The position numbers and the translations under genes are program-made. The notes under the pieces are model-generated. The model did not search any database. It saw only the letters and a list, made by a program, of their open reading frames with translations, and was not told the origin of the DNA. Positions 25,128-33,299 of a stretch of DNA of 64,000 bases are shown here, piece after piece. The stretch's first letter is position 1. Each line of letters opens with the position of its first letter. Source of the DNA: DATBRV01 sp036560145 (GTDB taxonomy: Bacteria > Myxococcota_A > UBA9160 > SMWR01); NCBI GenBank assembly GCA_036560145.1, contig DATBRV010000141.1, positions 31,144 to 95,143 of the forward strand, written 5' to 3'.

Positions 25128-26114
25128 TTGGGCTCGAGTCGCGATCGCCGCCTGCTCCGGGCCTTCGGGCTCGCCGCCTGGCTTTCGCTTCCCGGCCTCG
25201 CTGCGGCCGAGGATCGCAAGGAGCCGGTCCCCGAGACCGAGACCCTCTACCCGGGCGCCGCGGTCGACCTGATTCCCCAGGCGCTCTCGAAGGTGGGCGT
25301 GCGCGTCTACGGCGAGGAGACGATCACCGTCCTGGCCGACTTCGGCCCCGCCGAAGCGAGCGAGTTCCGCTCCGCGCTGGCGGTGCGCGCGGCCGGACCG
25401 ATCAGCCAATCCCTCGCTCTGCGCGCGACGGCCTCCGGGCAGGCCGCTTTCTTCGACTACAGCGGAGACCGCGACCAGCTCGAGCTGGACCTGGGAGGGA
25501 GCGAGCTCTTCGAACGGCTGTACGACTTCAAGTTCGCGCTGGGCGGCGCCTACCAGCTCACCAAGCACTGGTCCCTCTTCGCCGAGGGAAGCGCCAACAT
25601 GGATTGGGAGAACGGGGCTTCCATCTCGGACGCCGTGTCGGGGTCGGGCGCCTTCGGCGTCGGCTTCCAGTGGGAGCCGCACCTCGAGCTCACGCTCGGC
25701 GTCAAGGTGGGGTCGCAGATCGAGGAGGGCGGCGTGAGCGTCTCGCCGGTCCTCGGCTTCCGCTGGCGGATCCGCGAGGGCATGCGCCTCGAGACGCAGG
25801 GGACTGGGCTGATGTTCGCGATGGACCTGCTCCCGGAGCTCGAGCTCCAGCTCCGCGCCAGCTACGACGGCAACCGCTACCGGCTCGAGGATGCCGCGGG
25901 CGCCTTTCCCGAGCAGACGCTCCGGCAGCGCGAGGTGCCGGTGCTGGTCGCGCTGCGCTGGAAACCCAGCAAGCGTTGGCGGCTCGGGGCGGGGGCCGGC
26001 TCGGTCGTCTACCAGAAGTGGAAGGTCGAGGCCGACGACGACGACGGCGGCTCGAGCTCGGTCGACGCCGGCCCCGCCGCGCTTGTCTGGCTGCGCTGCG
26101 AATACCGCTTCTGA
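25128..26114 (+). CDS. Outer-membrane beta-barrel protein of unknown function
   Basis: A 328-residue protein with a signal peptide (cut near AAA-E, residue 28) and alternating beta-strand pattern through the rest (for example ELTLGVKVGSQ, SVSPVLGFRWRI, LELQLRASYDGN). It ends in EYRF; a C-terminal Phe is the usual recognition signal for outer-membrane assembly. It resembles DUF6268-type barrels, but I would not name it further. The start is TTG at 25128, preceded by a GGGGGGGA ribosome site; no ATG is available near the signal peptide. Confidence 0.65.
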   Translation: MGSSRDRRLLRAFGLAAWLSLPGLAAAEDRKEPVPETETLYPGAAVDLIPQALSKVGVRVYGEETITVLADFGPAEASEFRSALAVRAAGPISQSLALRATASGQAAFFDYSGDRDQLELDLGGSELFERLYDFKFALGGAYQLTKHWSLFAEGSANMDWENGASISDAVSGSGAFGVGFQWEPHLELTLGVKVGSQIEEGGVSVSPVLGFRWRIREGMRLETQGTGLMFAMDLLPELELQLRASYDGNRYRLEDAAGAFPEQTLRQREVPVLVALRWKPSKRWRLGAGAGSVVYQKWKVEADDDDGGSSSVDAGPAALVWLRCEYRF

Positions 26115-26181
26115 AGCCCTGGGGGAGACCCCACCCGCCGCCGGACCCTGCTCTCCGCTTCACGCCGCGGCTTTGCCGGGG

Positions 26182-26187
26182 CATAAT
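26182..26187 (+). promoter_or_regulatory. Possible -10 element upstream of aldehyde dehydrogenase
   Basis: CATAAT, 36 bases before the ATG, is one of few A/T-rich hexamers in this intergenic region. CTTCAC at 26158-26163, 18 bases upstream, is a weak -35 candidate. It is offered as a tentative sigma70-type promoter. Confidence 0.3.
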
Positions 26188-26222
26188 CGAGGCTTCCGCC
26201 CGATTGGAGAGAGGTCCACACC

Positions 26223-27737
26223 ATGGCGACCGCCAGCGCCTCCTCGATTCCCGCCCCGCTCGGTTCGGTCCGGTCCTTCCTGACCGAGAAGCACGGTCTG
26301 CTGATCGGAGGGCGCTTCTCGCCCGCCGCCGACGGCAAGACCTTTTCGGTCGAGAACCCGGCCCAGGAGCGCAGCATCGCGCAGGTCGCGCAGGGAGGGC
26401 CCGCGGACATCGAGCGCGCGGTGGCCGCCGCGCGGCGCGCCTTCGACCAGGGCCCCTGGCGGCGCATGAACCCGTCCGAGCGCGGGCGTCTGCTCTGGAA
26501 GCTGGCCGACCGCATCGAGGAGCTGACGGAGGATTTCGCGCAGCTCGAGAGCCTCGACAACGGCAAGCCGCTCACGGTCGCGCGCGCCGCCGACGTGGCG
26601 CTCACCGTCGATCACTTCCGCTACTACGCGGGCTGGGCGACCAAGATCGAGGGCGAGACGATCCCGATCAACGGCCCCGACGGCGCCACCTTCCTCGACT
26701 ACACGCTGCGCGAGCCGGTGGGCGTGGTGGGCCAGATCATCCCCTGGAACTTCCCGCTGTTGATGGCGGCCTGGAAGCTGGGCGCGGCGCTGGCCTGCGG
26801 CAACACCGTGGTGCTCAAGCCCGCCGAGCAGACGCCCCTCACCGCGCTGCGCCTCGCCAAGCTGATCTGCGAGGTGGGCTTCCCGGACGGCGTCGTCAAC
26901 GTGGTCACCGGCCACGGCGACGCGGGCGCCGCGCTGGCGGCGCACGAGGGCGTCGACAAGGTGGCCTTCACCGGCAGCACCGAGGTCGGGCACGCGATCG
27001 TGAAGGCGTCGGCCGGCAACCTGAAGCGCGTGTCGCTCGAGCTGGGCGGCAAGTCGCCCGTGATCGTCTTCGACGACGCCGACGTGGAGGCCGCCGCCGC
27101 CGGCGTCGCGAATGCGATTTTTTTCAACCATGGCCAGTGCTGCTGCGCCGGCTCGCGCCTCTTCGCGGGGCCGAAGGTGCGCGAGGAGATCGTCGAGCGC
27201 GTCGCAGAGGTCGCCCGGCGCACGAAGGTCGGCGACGGCTTCGACCCGGCCACCGAGATGGGCCCGCTCGTCTCGCGCGAGCAGTACGACCGCGTCTGCT
27301 CCTACATCCGCTCGGGCGAGGAGCAGGGCGGGCGCGTGGTGGTGGGCGGCGCGGCGCGGCCGAAGGGGCTCGACAAGGGGCACTTCGTGCAGCCGACCAT
27401 CTTCGAGGGCGTGAAGAACGACATGAAGATCGTGCGCGAGGAGATCTTCGGGCCGGTGCTCGCGGTGCAGTCGTTCGACGACCTCGACGAGGTGATCGCG
27501 CGCGGCAATGACACGCCCTACGGGCTCGCCGCGAGCGTCTGGAGCAAGGACATCCGCAAGGCGCACCGGGTGGCGGCGGGGCTGCGCGCGGGGACGGTCT
27601 GGATCAACTGCCACAACGTGTTCGACGCGGCGGCGCCCTTCGGCGGCTACAAGCGCAGCGGCTACGGCCGCGAGATGGGCCGCCACGCCCTCGATCTCTA
27701 CACGCAGACCAAGAACGTGATCGTCAACCTCGGCTAG
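26223..27737 (+). CDS. NAD(P)-dependent aldehyde dehydrogenase
   Basis: A 504-residue ALDH superfamily enzyme, full length. The NAD-binding loop FTGSTEVG is near residues 247-254, the general base Glu in LELGGKSP near 271, and the nucleophile Cys in GQCCCAGSR near 305. IIPWNFP is the conserved cofactor segment. It belongs to the betaine/retinal-type ALDH group and should oxidise an aldehyde to its acid. A patch of A/T-rich codons (ATT TTT TTC AAC CAT, 27115-27131) sits just before the active-site Cys. The aldo/keto reductase gene follows after 8 bp. Confidence 0.93.
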   Translation: MATASASSIPAPLGSVRSFLTEKHGLLIGGRFSPAADGKTFSVENPAQERSIAQVAQGGPADIERAVAAARRAFDQGPWRRMNPSERGRLLWKLADRIEELTEDFAQLESLDNGKPLTVARAADVALTVDHFRYYAGWATKIEGETIPINGPDGATFLDYTLREPVGVVGQIIPWNFPLLMAAWKLGAALACGNTVVLKPAEQTPLTALRLAKLICEVGFPDGVVNVVTGHGDAGAALAAHEGVDKVAFTGSTEVGHAIVKASAGNLKRVSLELGGKSPVIVFDDADVEAAAAGVANAIFFNHGQCCCAGSRLFAGPKVREEIVERVAEVARRTKVGDGFDPATEMGPLVSREQYDRVCSYIRSGEEQGGRVVVGGAARPKGLDKGHFVQPTIFEGVKNDMKIVREEIFGPVLAVQSFDDLDEVIARGNDTPYGLAASVWSKDIRKAHRVAAGLRAGTVWINCHNVFDAAAPFGGYKRSGYGREMGRHALDLYTQTKNVIVNLG

Positions 27738-27745
27738 GAGGTCGC

Positions 27746-28726
27746 ATGCAACGGCGTCGACTCGGTCCCCTCGATGTCTCGGCGCTCGGCCTCGGCTGCA
27801 TGGGCATGAGCGAGTTCTACGGCCCCACCGACGAGGCCGAATCGATCGCCACGATCCATCGCGCGATCGACCTCGGCATCGATCTGCTCGACACCGCCGA
27901 CATGTACGGGCCGTTCACCAACGAAGAACTCGTCGGGCGCGCGATCCGGGATCGCCGGGATCGGGTGATGCTGGCGACCAAGTGCGGCATCGTGCGAGAG
28001 CCCGGGAACGCCCGGGTGCGCGGCATCAACGGGCGCCCCGAGTACATCCGCTCGGCCTGCGACGCGAGCTTGAAACGGCTTGGCGTCGCGCACGTCGATC
28101 TCTACCAGCTCCACCGCGTGGACCCCAGCGTTCCGATCGAGGAGAGCGTGGGGGCGCTCGCGGACCTCGTGAAGTCCGGCAAGACGCGCGCGATCGGGCT
28201 CTCCGAGGCGGGGCCGCGCACGCTGCGCCGCGCCTGCGCCGTGCACCCGATCGCCTCGCTCCAGACCGAGTACTCGCTGCTGGCGCGCGACGTCGAGACC
28301 GAGGTGCTGCCGGTCTGCCGCGAGCTCGGGGTGGGATTCCTGGCCTACAGCCCGCTCGGCCGCGGGCTGCTCACCGGCCGCTGGCGCAAGCGCGCCGACT
28401 TCACGGCCGACGATTACCGGCTCTTCTCGCCGCGCTTCGCCGAGGGCGCGCTCGCGCGCAACCTCGAGCTGGTCGAGCGCGCCGCCGCGCTCGCGGCGCG
28501 CAAAAAATGCTCGCCGGCCCAGCTCTCGCTCGCCTGGCTGCTGCACCGCGGCGACGACATCGTCCCGATTCCGGGGACCAAGAGCCGCGCGCGGCTCGAA
28601 GAGAACGCGGCCGCCGCGTCGATCTCGCTGACGGCCGCGGAGCTCGCGGCGCTCGACGCCGCGCTCCCGCCGGGCTCGGCCGAGGGCGGGCGCTATCCGG
28701 AAGCGATGAAGCCGCACTGGGACTGA
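27746..28726 (+). CDS. Aldo/keto reductase
   Basis: A 326-residue NADPH-dependent (beta/alpha)8 oxidoreductase. The catalytic tetrad is visible: Asp and Tyr in LLDTADMYG (about residues 47-55), Lys in ATKCG (about 77) and His in DLYQLHRVD (about 116). The C-terminal cofactor motif IPGTKSRARLEEN is also present. It resembles YghZ/AKR13-type stress or detoxification reductases. A strong TAGGAGG ribosome site precedes the ATG. Its stop overlaps the next ATG by one base (TGATG). Confidence 0.93.
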   Translation: MQRRRLGPLDVSALGLGCMGMSEFYGPTDEAESIATIHRAIDLGIDLLDTADMYGPFTNEELVGRAIRDRRDRVMLATKCGIVREPGNARVRGINGRPEYIRSACDASLKRLGVAHVDLYQLHRVDPSVPIEESVGALADLVKSGKTRAIGLSEAGPRTLRRACAVHPIASLQTEYSLLARDVETEVLPVCRELGVGFLAYSPLGRGLLTGRWRKRADFTADDYRLFSPRFAEGALARNLELVERAAALAARKKCSPAQLSLAWLLHRGDDIVPIPGTKSRARLEENAAAASISLTAAELAALDAALPPGSAEGGRYPEAMKPHWD

Positions 28727-29550
28727 TGCCGCTCTCGGTGCTAACGCTGAATCTCTGGAACGACGCGGGGCCCTGGCCGGAGCGCGCGCGGCGGATCCGC
28801 GAATGGATCGACCAACTCGGCCCCGATCTGATCGGCTTCCAGGAGGCGCTGCGCGCGGACGGCCGCGACCAGGTGGCGGAGCTGCTCGAGGACCGCGGCT
28901 ATCACGTTGTCTATGCGCCCGCCACGCGCTTCTGGCGCGAAGGCTCGGACTTCAGCCATGGCGAGTTCGGCAACGCGGTGGCCAGCCGTTTCCCGATCCT
29001 GGAGAGCGAGGCGATCGCGCTGCCGGATGCCGGCGATGGCGAGAAGCGCTCCGCGTTGTCGGCGACGCTGGATTCCCCGCTGGGGCCGATCTCGTTCACC
29101 TGCACGCATCTGCATTGGAAGTTCCGCCACGGCGAGGTGCGCGAGCGGCAGGTGCAGGCGGTCTGCGAGCTGGTGCTGCGGCGGCGGCTGCGCGGGGGCT
29201 TTCCGTCGATCCTGGTGGGCGATTTCAACGCCGAGCCCGAGTCGGCCGAGATCCGCTTCGTGACGGGCCTCCAGTCCCTCGGCGGCCGCAGCGTCGCCTT
29301 CCTGGATGCCTGGCGCACGGTGGGGACGGGCGACGGGATCACCTGGTCGAACAACAACGTGTATGCGCGCGCCAATCTCGAGCCCGACCGGCGCATCGAC
29401 TACGTCTTCACCGGCTTCCCGATGCGCAGCGGCGTCGGCCAGCTGCTGGAATGCCGCGTGGTCTGCAACGACGAAAAGAACGACGTCTGGCCGTCAGACC
29501 ACTATGGGGTGTACGCGGAGCTGCGCTCGGAGCCTCTGTCCGCCTCGTGA
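28726..29550 (+). CDS. Endonuclease/exonuclease/phosphatase (DNase-I fold) family protein
   Basis: A 274-residue metal-dependent phosphoesterase. LTLNLWND is the N-terminal Asn-containing strand, DLIGFQEA carries the metal-binding Glu, THLHW the His, VGDFNAEP the Asp-Asn pair, and SDHYGVYAEL the terminal Asp-His. All catalytic motifs of the DNase-I fold are intact. The substrate (nucleic acid, inositol or sphingolipid phosphate) is not clear. It is translationally coupled to the genes on both sides (TGATG before, GTGA after), forming an operon with the reductase and GTPase genes. Confidence 0.87.
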   Translation: MPLSVLTLNLWNDAGPWPERARRIREWIDQLGPDLIGFQEALRADGRDQVAELLEDRGYHVVYAPATRFWREGSDFSHGEFGNAVASRFPILESEAIALPDAGDGEKRSALSATLDSPLGPISFTCTHLHWKFRHGEVRERQVQAVCELVLRRRLRGGFPSILVGDFNAEPESAEIRFVTGLQSLGGRSVAFLDAWRTVGTGDGITWSNNNVYARANLEPDRRIDYVFTGFPMRSGVGQLLECRVVCNDEKNDVWPSDHYGVYAELRSEPLSAS

Positions 29551-30428
29551 CGCGCCGTGTCCCGGTGTTGCTGGTCTCGGGCTACCTCGGCTCGGGCAAG
29601 ACGACGCTGGTGCGCTGGCTGCTCGCGGACGCGCAGCGGCGCGGCGTCCGCGTCGCCGTGATCACGAACGAGCTCGGCGAGCTCGGGATCGACGGCGCCC
29701 TGCTCGGAAGCGCACAGGACGACACCGTCGAGCTGGCTGGCGGCTGCATCTGCTGCCGCCTTTCCGACGCCTTCGTCGAGACGCTGGAGGATCTCCACCA
29801 GCGCGTGCAACCCGATCGCGTGATCGTCGAGACCTCGGGCGTGGCGCTTCCCTACGAGACGCAGCTCCAGCTCTGGCGCGAGCCGGTCTCGCGCTGGATC
29901 GGCGACGACGTGGCGGTGGTGGTGGTCGGCGCCGAGCAGCTCGCGGCCGGGATCTCGGGCGACGATCTCTTCGCGCAGCAGATCTCGAGCGCCGATCTGC
30001 TGGTGCTCAATCAGCTCGACCGCGTGGCGGCGGGCGCGATTCCGGGGCTCGAAGCGCGGCTGCGCCAGATCGAGCCCGATGCGCCGATCCTGCGCGCGGT
30101 GCACGCGCGTGTCGAGCCGGATCTCCTGTTCCCTCCCGATCCGGCAGGCCTGCGCGCCGCCCGCCGGGCGAGCGCGGCGCCCCCGCCGCCGCACACGCAC
30201 GTGGAGTTCCAGAGCGAGGAGATCGCCCTCGAGCCGGGGCTCTCCTCGGCGGCGCTGCTGGCCAGGCTGCGCGCGCTGGGCGCCCTGCGCATCAAGGGCT
30301 TCGCGGAGACGCGGGAAGGCCTGCGCGTGGTGCAGGGCGTCGGCGCGCGCATCGAGCTGATTGCCTTCGACGGGCCGCTATCGCGCGAGCTGGTGGGCCG
30401 CGCCGTCGTGATCCGCCGGCTCGTGTGA
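29547..30428 (+). CDS. CobW/COG0523-family GTP-binding metallochaperone-like protein
   Basis: A 293-residue G3E GTPase. Walker A is GYLGSGKT (residues 11-18), the metal-binding CxCC appears in GGCICCRL (about 69-76), and Walker B lies in VIVETSG. The guanine-specificity motif is NQLD instead of NKxD, a known relaxation. A His-containing stretch (PPHTHVEF) precedes a shortened C-terminal domain. COG0523 proteins deliver metals (Zn, Co, Ni) to target enzymes; the target is unknown here. The start is GTG, overlapping the previous stop by four bases. Confidence 0.85.
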   Translation: MTRRVPVLLVSGYLGSGKTTLVRWLLADAQRRGVRVAVITNELGELGIDGALLGSAQDDTVELAGGCICCRLSDAFVETLEDLHQRVQPDRVIVETSGVALPYETQLQLWREPVSRWIGDDVAVVVVGAEQLAAGISGDDLFAQQISSADLLVLNQLDRVAAGAIPGLEARLRQIEPDAPILRAVHARVEPDLLFPPDPAGLRAARRASAAPPPPHTHVEFQSEEIALEPGLSSAALLARLRALGALRIKGFAETREGLRVVQGVGARIELIAFDGPLSRELVGRAVVIRRLV

Positions 30429-30435
30429 GGGAGCC

Positions 30436-30473
30436 GCAAGCGAAGCGCGCAGCGAGGCGGAGCCGAGCGAAGT
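30436..30473 (-). repeat. Dispersed palindromic intergenic repeat, copy 2 (inverted)
   Basis: On the minus strand it reads acttCGCTCGgCTcCGcCTCGCTGC then GCG-ctt-CGC and TTGC. It is nearly identical to copy 1 and also has the short terminal hairpin. It begins seven bases after the stop of the COG0523 gene. Confidence 0.65.
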
Positions 30474-30479
30474 ACGGGT

Positions 30480-30500
30480 GGCGCGGGCCGTTCCCGCGCC
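30480..30500. terminator. GC hairpin between convergent genes
   Basis: GGCGCGGG and CCCGCGCC form a perfect 8-bp stem around a five-base loop, between the stops of the COG0523 gene (plus) and the quinone oxidoreductase gene (minus). No T-run follows on either strand, so termination would be of the GC-hairpin type or assisted. Confidence 0.45.
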
Positions 30501-30508
30501 GGGACCCG

Positions 30509-31534
30509 TCAGCCGGGCACGAGGAGCACTTTTCCGAAGTTCTTGCGGTCCTGGATGTAGTGGTGGGCTTTGGGAGCTTCGGAGAACTTGAAGCTCTCGG
30601 CGATCACCGGCCTGACGACGCCCTCGCGGTAGAGGTGGAGCAGCTCCTCCATCCAGCCGGTGAGCAGATCGATCTCTCCCCACAGGTGGCCGACGTTGAC
30701 CCCGAAGGCGCCCTTGTTCTCGTTCATCAGCGCGAGCGGCGTGAACTGGAGCCAGGGCATCGAGACCGCGGCCTTCAGGAAGCCGAGCCAGCTGCGCTGC
30801 TTCCCGGTGGCGGCGGCGGAGAGGCCGAACATCCCGAGCCGCCCGGTGGGCGCGAGCGCGCGCCAGCTCTTCTTGAAGGAGTCGCCGCCGACGGCGTCGA
30901 GGATCAGCTCGACGCCGCGGCCCTGCGTGAGCTCGCGCACGCGCACCTCGAAATCCTCGCGCGTGTAATCGATGCAGTGGTCGACGCCCAGCTTGTAGAG
31001 CTGCTCGTGCTTGCCGGAGGAGGCGGTTCCGATCACCTTCGCGCCAAGTTTTTTTGCGATCTGCGTCGCGGCGATTCCGACGCCGCCCCCGGCGGAGTGC
31101 ACCAGCATCGTCTCGCCCGGCGCGAGGCTGCCCATCACGCGGATCAGCTGCCAGGCGGTGAGGTAGTTGACGGGGAGGGCGGCTCCCTGCGCGGCGTCCA
31201 TGCCGTCGGGGCGCATGAAGACCTGGGACTCGGGGACGCAGATCACATCGCTGTAGCCGCCAAATCGAGTGAGCGCGAGGACGTCGGCGCCGATCCAATC
31301 CTCGGTCATGCCGGGGCCCACCGCGTCGATCTTGCCCGCGACCTCGTAGCCCACCACCACCGGCATGCGCGGGAGATCCGGGTACATCCCCATCCGGCCC
31401 ATGATGTCGGCGAAGTTGACGCCCGCGGCTTCGACGCGGATCCGCACCTGGCCCTCGGCCGGCACGGGATCCGGCGCCTCGCGCAGCTCGAGCACTTCCG
31501 GGGGGCCGGGCCTCGGGATCCAGATCTGACGCAT
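30509..31534 (-). CDS. Zinc-independent quinone oxidoreductase-like MDR protein
   Basis: A 341-residue medium-chain dehydrogenase/reductase. The N-terminal catalytic domain contains AAGVNFADIMGRMG and VGYEVAGKID without the zinc ligands of alcohol dehydrogenases; the NADPH-binding motif SAGGGVGIAATQIAKKLGA is near residues 147-165. This is the pattern of the quinone oxidoreductase/VAT-1 group. A run of seven T (31049-31055 on the plus strand) codes AAA AAA for Lys-Lys, atypical for the gene. No neighbour indicates its substrate. Confidence 0.88.
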   Translation of the reverse strand: MRQIWIPRPGPPEVLELREAPDPVPAEGQVRIRVEAAGVNFADIMGRMGMYPDLPRMPVVVGYEVAGKIDAVGPGMTEDWIGADVLALTRFGGYSDVICVPESQVFMRPDGMDAAQGAALPVNYLTAWQLIRVMGSLAPGETMLVHSAGGGVGIAATQIAKKLGAKVIGTASSGKHEQLYKLGVDHCIDYTREDFEVRVRELTQGRGVELILDAVGGDSFKKSWRALAPTGRLGMFGLSAAATGKQRSWLGFLKAAVSMPWLQFTPLALMNENKGAFGVNVGHLWGEIDLLTGWMEELLHLYREGVVRPVIAESFKFSEAPKAHHYIQDRKNFGKVLLVPG

Positions 31535-31636
31535 GCGGACCTCGCTGGGGGGCGGCGCCCTGCCATTCTACGCTCATCGCTTCGTCATTTGGGGATTCGC
31601 GAGGCGGGCCGGGGGCTCGGGTATCCTCGCGCTCGC

Positions 31637-32494
31637 ATGCGGCACCTGCTCGCGAAGCTCCTCGGCGCTGGCGTCGCGCTCGGCGCAGGCTTCTCGCTCG
31701 CCGCGTCGGCGCGGGCGGACGACACTCCGCTGCGCTTCGAACGCGACGGCGTGCTGGTGCGGAGCCTCTCGCGCAGCGATCTCGAGGCCGGCTGCGGCGT
31801 GACGCGCGTCGAGGTCGCCGATCCCTATCACGGGAAGGCGAAGACCTATCTCGCGTTCCCGCTGGTCTGCGCGCTCGAGCTCGGCTTCGGCAAGCCGATC
31901 GCCGACTACCGCGGCGAGAATTTATTCCTGCGCGCGCGCGACGGCTACACCAGGCCCGCCAGCGGCGAGCGCCTCGCCGAGCCGGGCGGCTGGATTGCGT
32001 TCGCCGACGCCGGGCAGGCGGACCTCGGCTGGGAGAAGATCGACCGCCGGCAGGTCGACCCGGGTCCCTTCTACCTGGTCTGGTCGGGGCCGGGCCAGGG
32101 CGATCCGCACCGCTATCCATGGCCATATCAGCTGGTGGCGATCGAGATCGCGCCCTTCGAAGCGCGCTATCCGCACACGATCCCCAGCGGCGTGCCGAAA
32201 GACTCGCCGGCCTGGATCGGGTTCGCGGTGTTCCGCTCCGAGTGCGTCGCGTGTCACGCGATCAACGGCGAGGGCGGGACGGTCGGCCCCGAGCTGAACC
32301 TCCCGCTCAGCATCGTCGAGTACCGGCCGGCCGAGCAGATCAAGCGCTTCGTCCGGGATCCGGCGAGCTTTCGTTACTCGAGCATGCCCGCGAATCCGCA
32401 GCTCACGCCCGCGCAGCTGGACGGGCTGATCGCGTACTTCACGGCCATGCAGGCCCGCAAGCACGATTCCCGCCGCGCGCTACCCGCGCCTTGA
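31637..32494 (+). CDS. Periplasmic c-type cytochrome with N-terminal extra domain
   Basis: A 285-residue exported protein. The signal peptide ends near residue 28 (ASARA-D). Residues 30-180 form a domain with LSRSDLEAGCG and YLAFPL segments that resembles the molybdopterin-oxidoreductase-like domain seen in some cytochromes. The C-terminal cytochrome c has CVACH near residue 207 and the axial Met in SSMPAN near 258. It should carry electrons in the periplasm. An A/T-rich codon patch (AAT TTA) is at 31919-31924. Its end overlaps a convergent membrane-protein gene by 15 bases. Confidence 0.8.
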   Translation: MRHLLAKLLGAGVALGAGFSLAASARADDTPLRFERDGVLVRSLSRSDLEAGCGVTRVEVADPYHGKAKTYLAFPLVCALELGFGKPIADYRGENLFLRARDGYTRPASGERLAEPGGWIAFADAGQADLGWEKIDRRQVDPGPFYLVWSGPGQGDPHRYPWPYQLVAIEIAPFEARYPHTIPSGVPKDSPAWIGFAVFRSECVACHAINGEGGTVGPELNLPLSIVEYRPAEQIKRFVRDPASFRYSSMPANPQLTPAQLDGLIAYFTAMQARKHDSRRALPAP

Positions 32495-33187
32495 GTACGC
32501 GTGCCAGACGAAGGGCACGAAGAAGGCGTAGTAGAGCTGATTCGGGAAGGCGCGCAGCAGCCAGACGGGATCGAAGGAAGTCGCCAGCCAGATCGCGTCG
32601 CACCCCGCCCAGAGTGCGTAATAGACCGTGACGTAGTCGCACACGCGGCGCAGGAAGCGCAGCGTCGCGGGGTCGTCGACGTGTCTCGGGAGCCAGCGTC
32701 GGCCGAGCCAGATCGCGACGCCGGTGAAGAGCAGCTCGTGGATCAGCCAGAGCCGCTGCCCCGTCGGGTCGGGCGCCAGCCGCGCGAGAAGACCCTCGGT
32801 CGCATACGCGAGCAGCGGGACCACCGGCGTCGCCGCGGCCGCGATCCGCGCCCCGCGGCCGGCGTCGCGCAGCGCGATCGCCAGCACCAGCCAGTAGACC
32901 CGGAAATCGCCGAGCAGCACGAAGAGCAGCATCACGGCGGTGCCCAGCAGCGGGGGCGCGCCGAGCGCGCTCGTGAGCTTCGTGCCGACCAGCGGGTCGA
33001 GCAGCGTCTCGACCGCGAAGAGGATCGCCCAGGCGCGCACGAAGCCCGCCTGCGCGGAGCTCGCGCCGACTTCGCGGGCCCGGCGCGAGAGCAGCAGGTA
33101 GACCAGGAACGCCGCCGGCACCGGAAGCAGCGACCAGACGCTTTGCAGATCGCTCTGATAGAAGGCGCGCCAGCTCTCGAACCCCAT
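32480..33187 (-). CDS. Multi-spanning membrane protein of unknown function
   Basis: A 235-residue protein with about six hydrophobic segments (for example PVPAAFLVYLLL near 22-33, TAVMLLFVLLGDF near 84-96 and LYYAFFVPFVWHAY at the C-terminus). Polar residues lie in the segments (DFRVYW, HELLF, DYVTVYY), suggesting a ligand or proton path, but no family is recognised. The 112 bp separating it from the divergent helicase contains a copy of the intergenic repeat. Confidence 0.6.
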   Translation of the reverse strand: MGFESWRAFYQSDLQSVWSLLPVPAAFLVYLLLSRRAREVGASSAQAGFVRAWAILFAVETLLDPLVGTKLTSALGAPPLLGTAVMLLFVLLGDFRVYWLVLAIALRDAGRGARIAAAATPVVPLLAYATEGLLARLAPDPTGQRLWLIHELLFTGVAIWLGRRWLPRHVDDPATLRFLRRVCDYVTVYYALWAGCDAIWLATSFDPVWLLRAFPNQLYYAFFVPFVWHAYSRRG

Positions 33188-33204
33188 CGGACCCGACTTT
33201 AGTG

Positions 33205-33253
33205 AACTCCGCTCGCCTGCGGCTCGCTGCGCGCGGGCTGGGGCCCGCTTGCG
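33205..33253 (+). repeat. Dispersed palindromic intergenic repeat, copy 3
   Basis: aactcCGCTCGcCTGCGgCTCGCTGC is followed by a larger terminal hairpin, GCGGGC-tggg-GCCCGC (33233-33248), and TTGC. Unlike the other copies it sits between divergent gene starts, so it cannot act only as a terminator. Confidence 0.65.
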
Positions 33254-33299
33254 TACGTCTTGTCGAACAGGAGCGCCCTTCGTGGATTAGACTCGCGGC

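Noticed and set aside
26115..26160. GGGG-aga-CCCC after the beta-barrel gene as a terminator
   Set aside because: A 4-bp stem without a T-run is too weak to call.
27109..27131. Seven-base T run in the aldehyde dehydrogenase as a frameshift error
   Set aside because: The frame stays intact through the active-site Cys to the C-terminus, so there is no sign of disruption.
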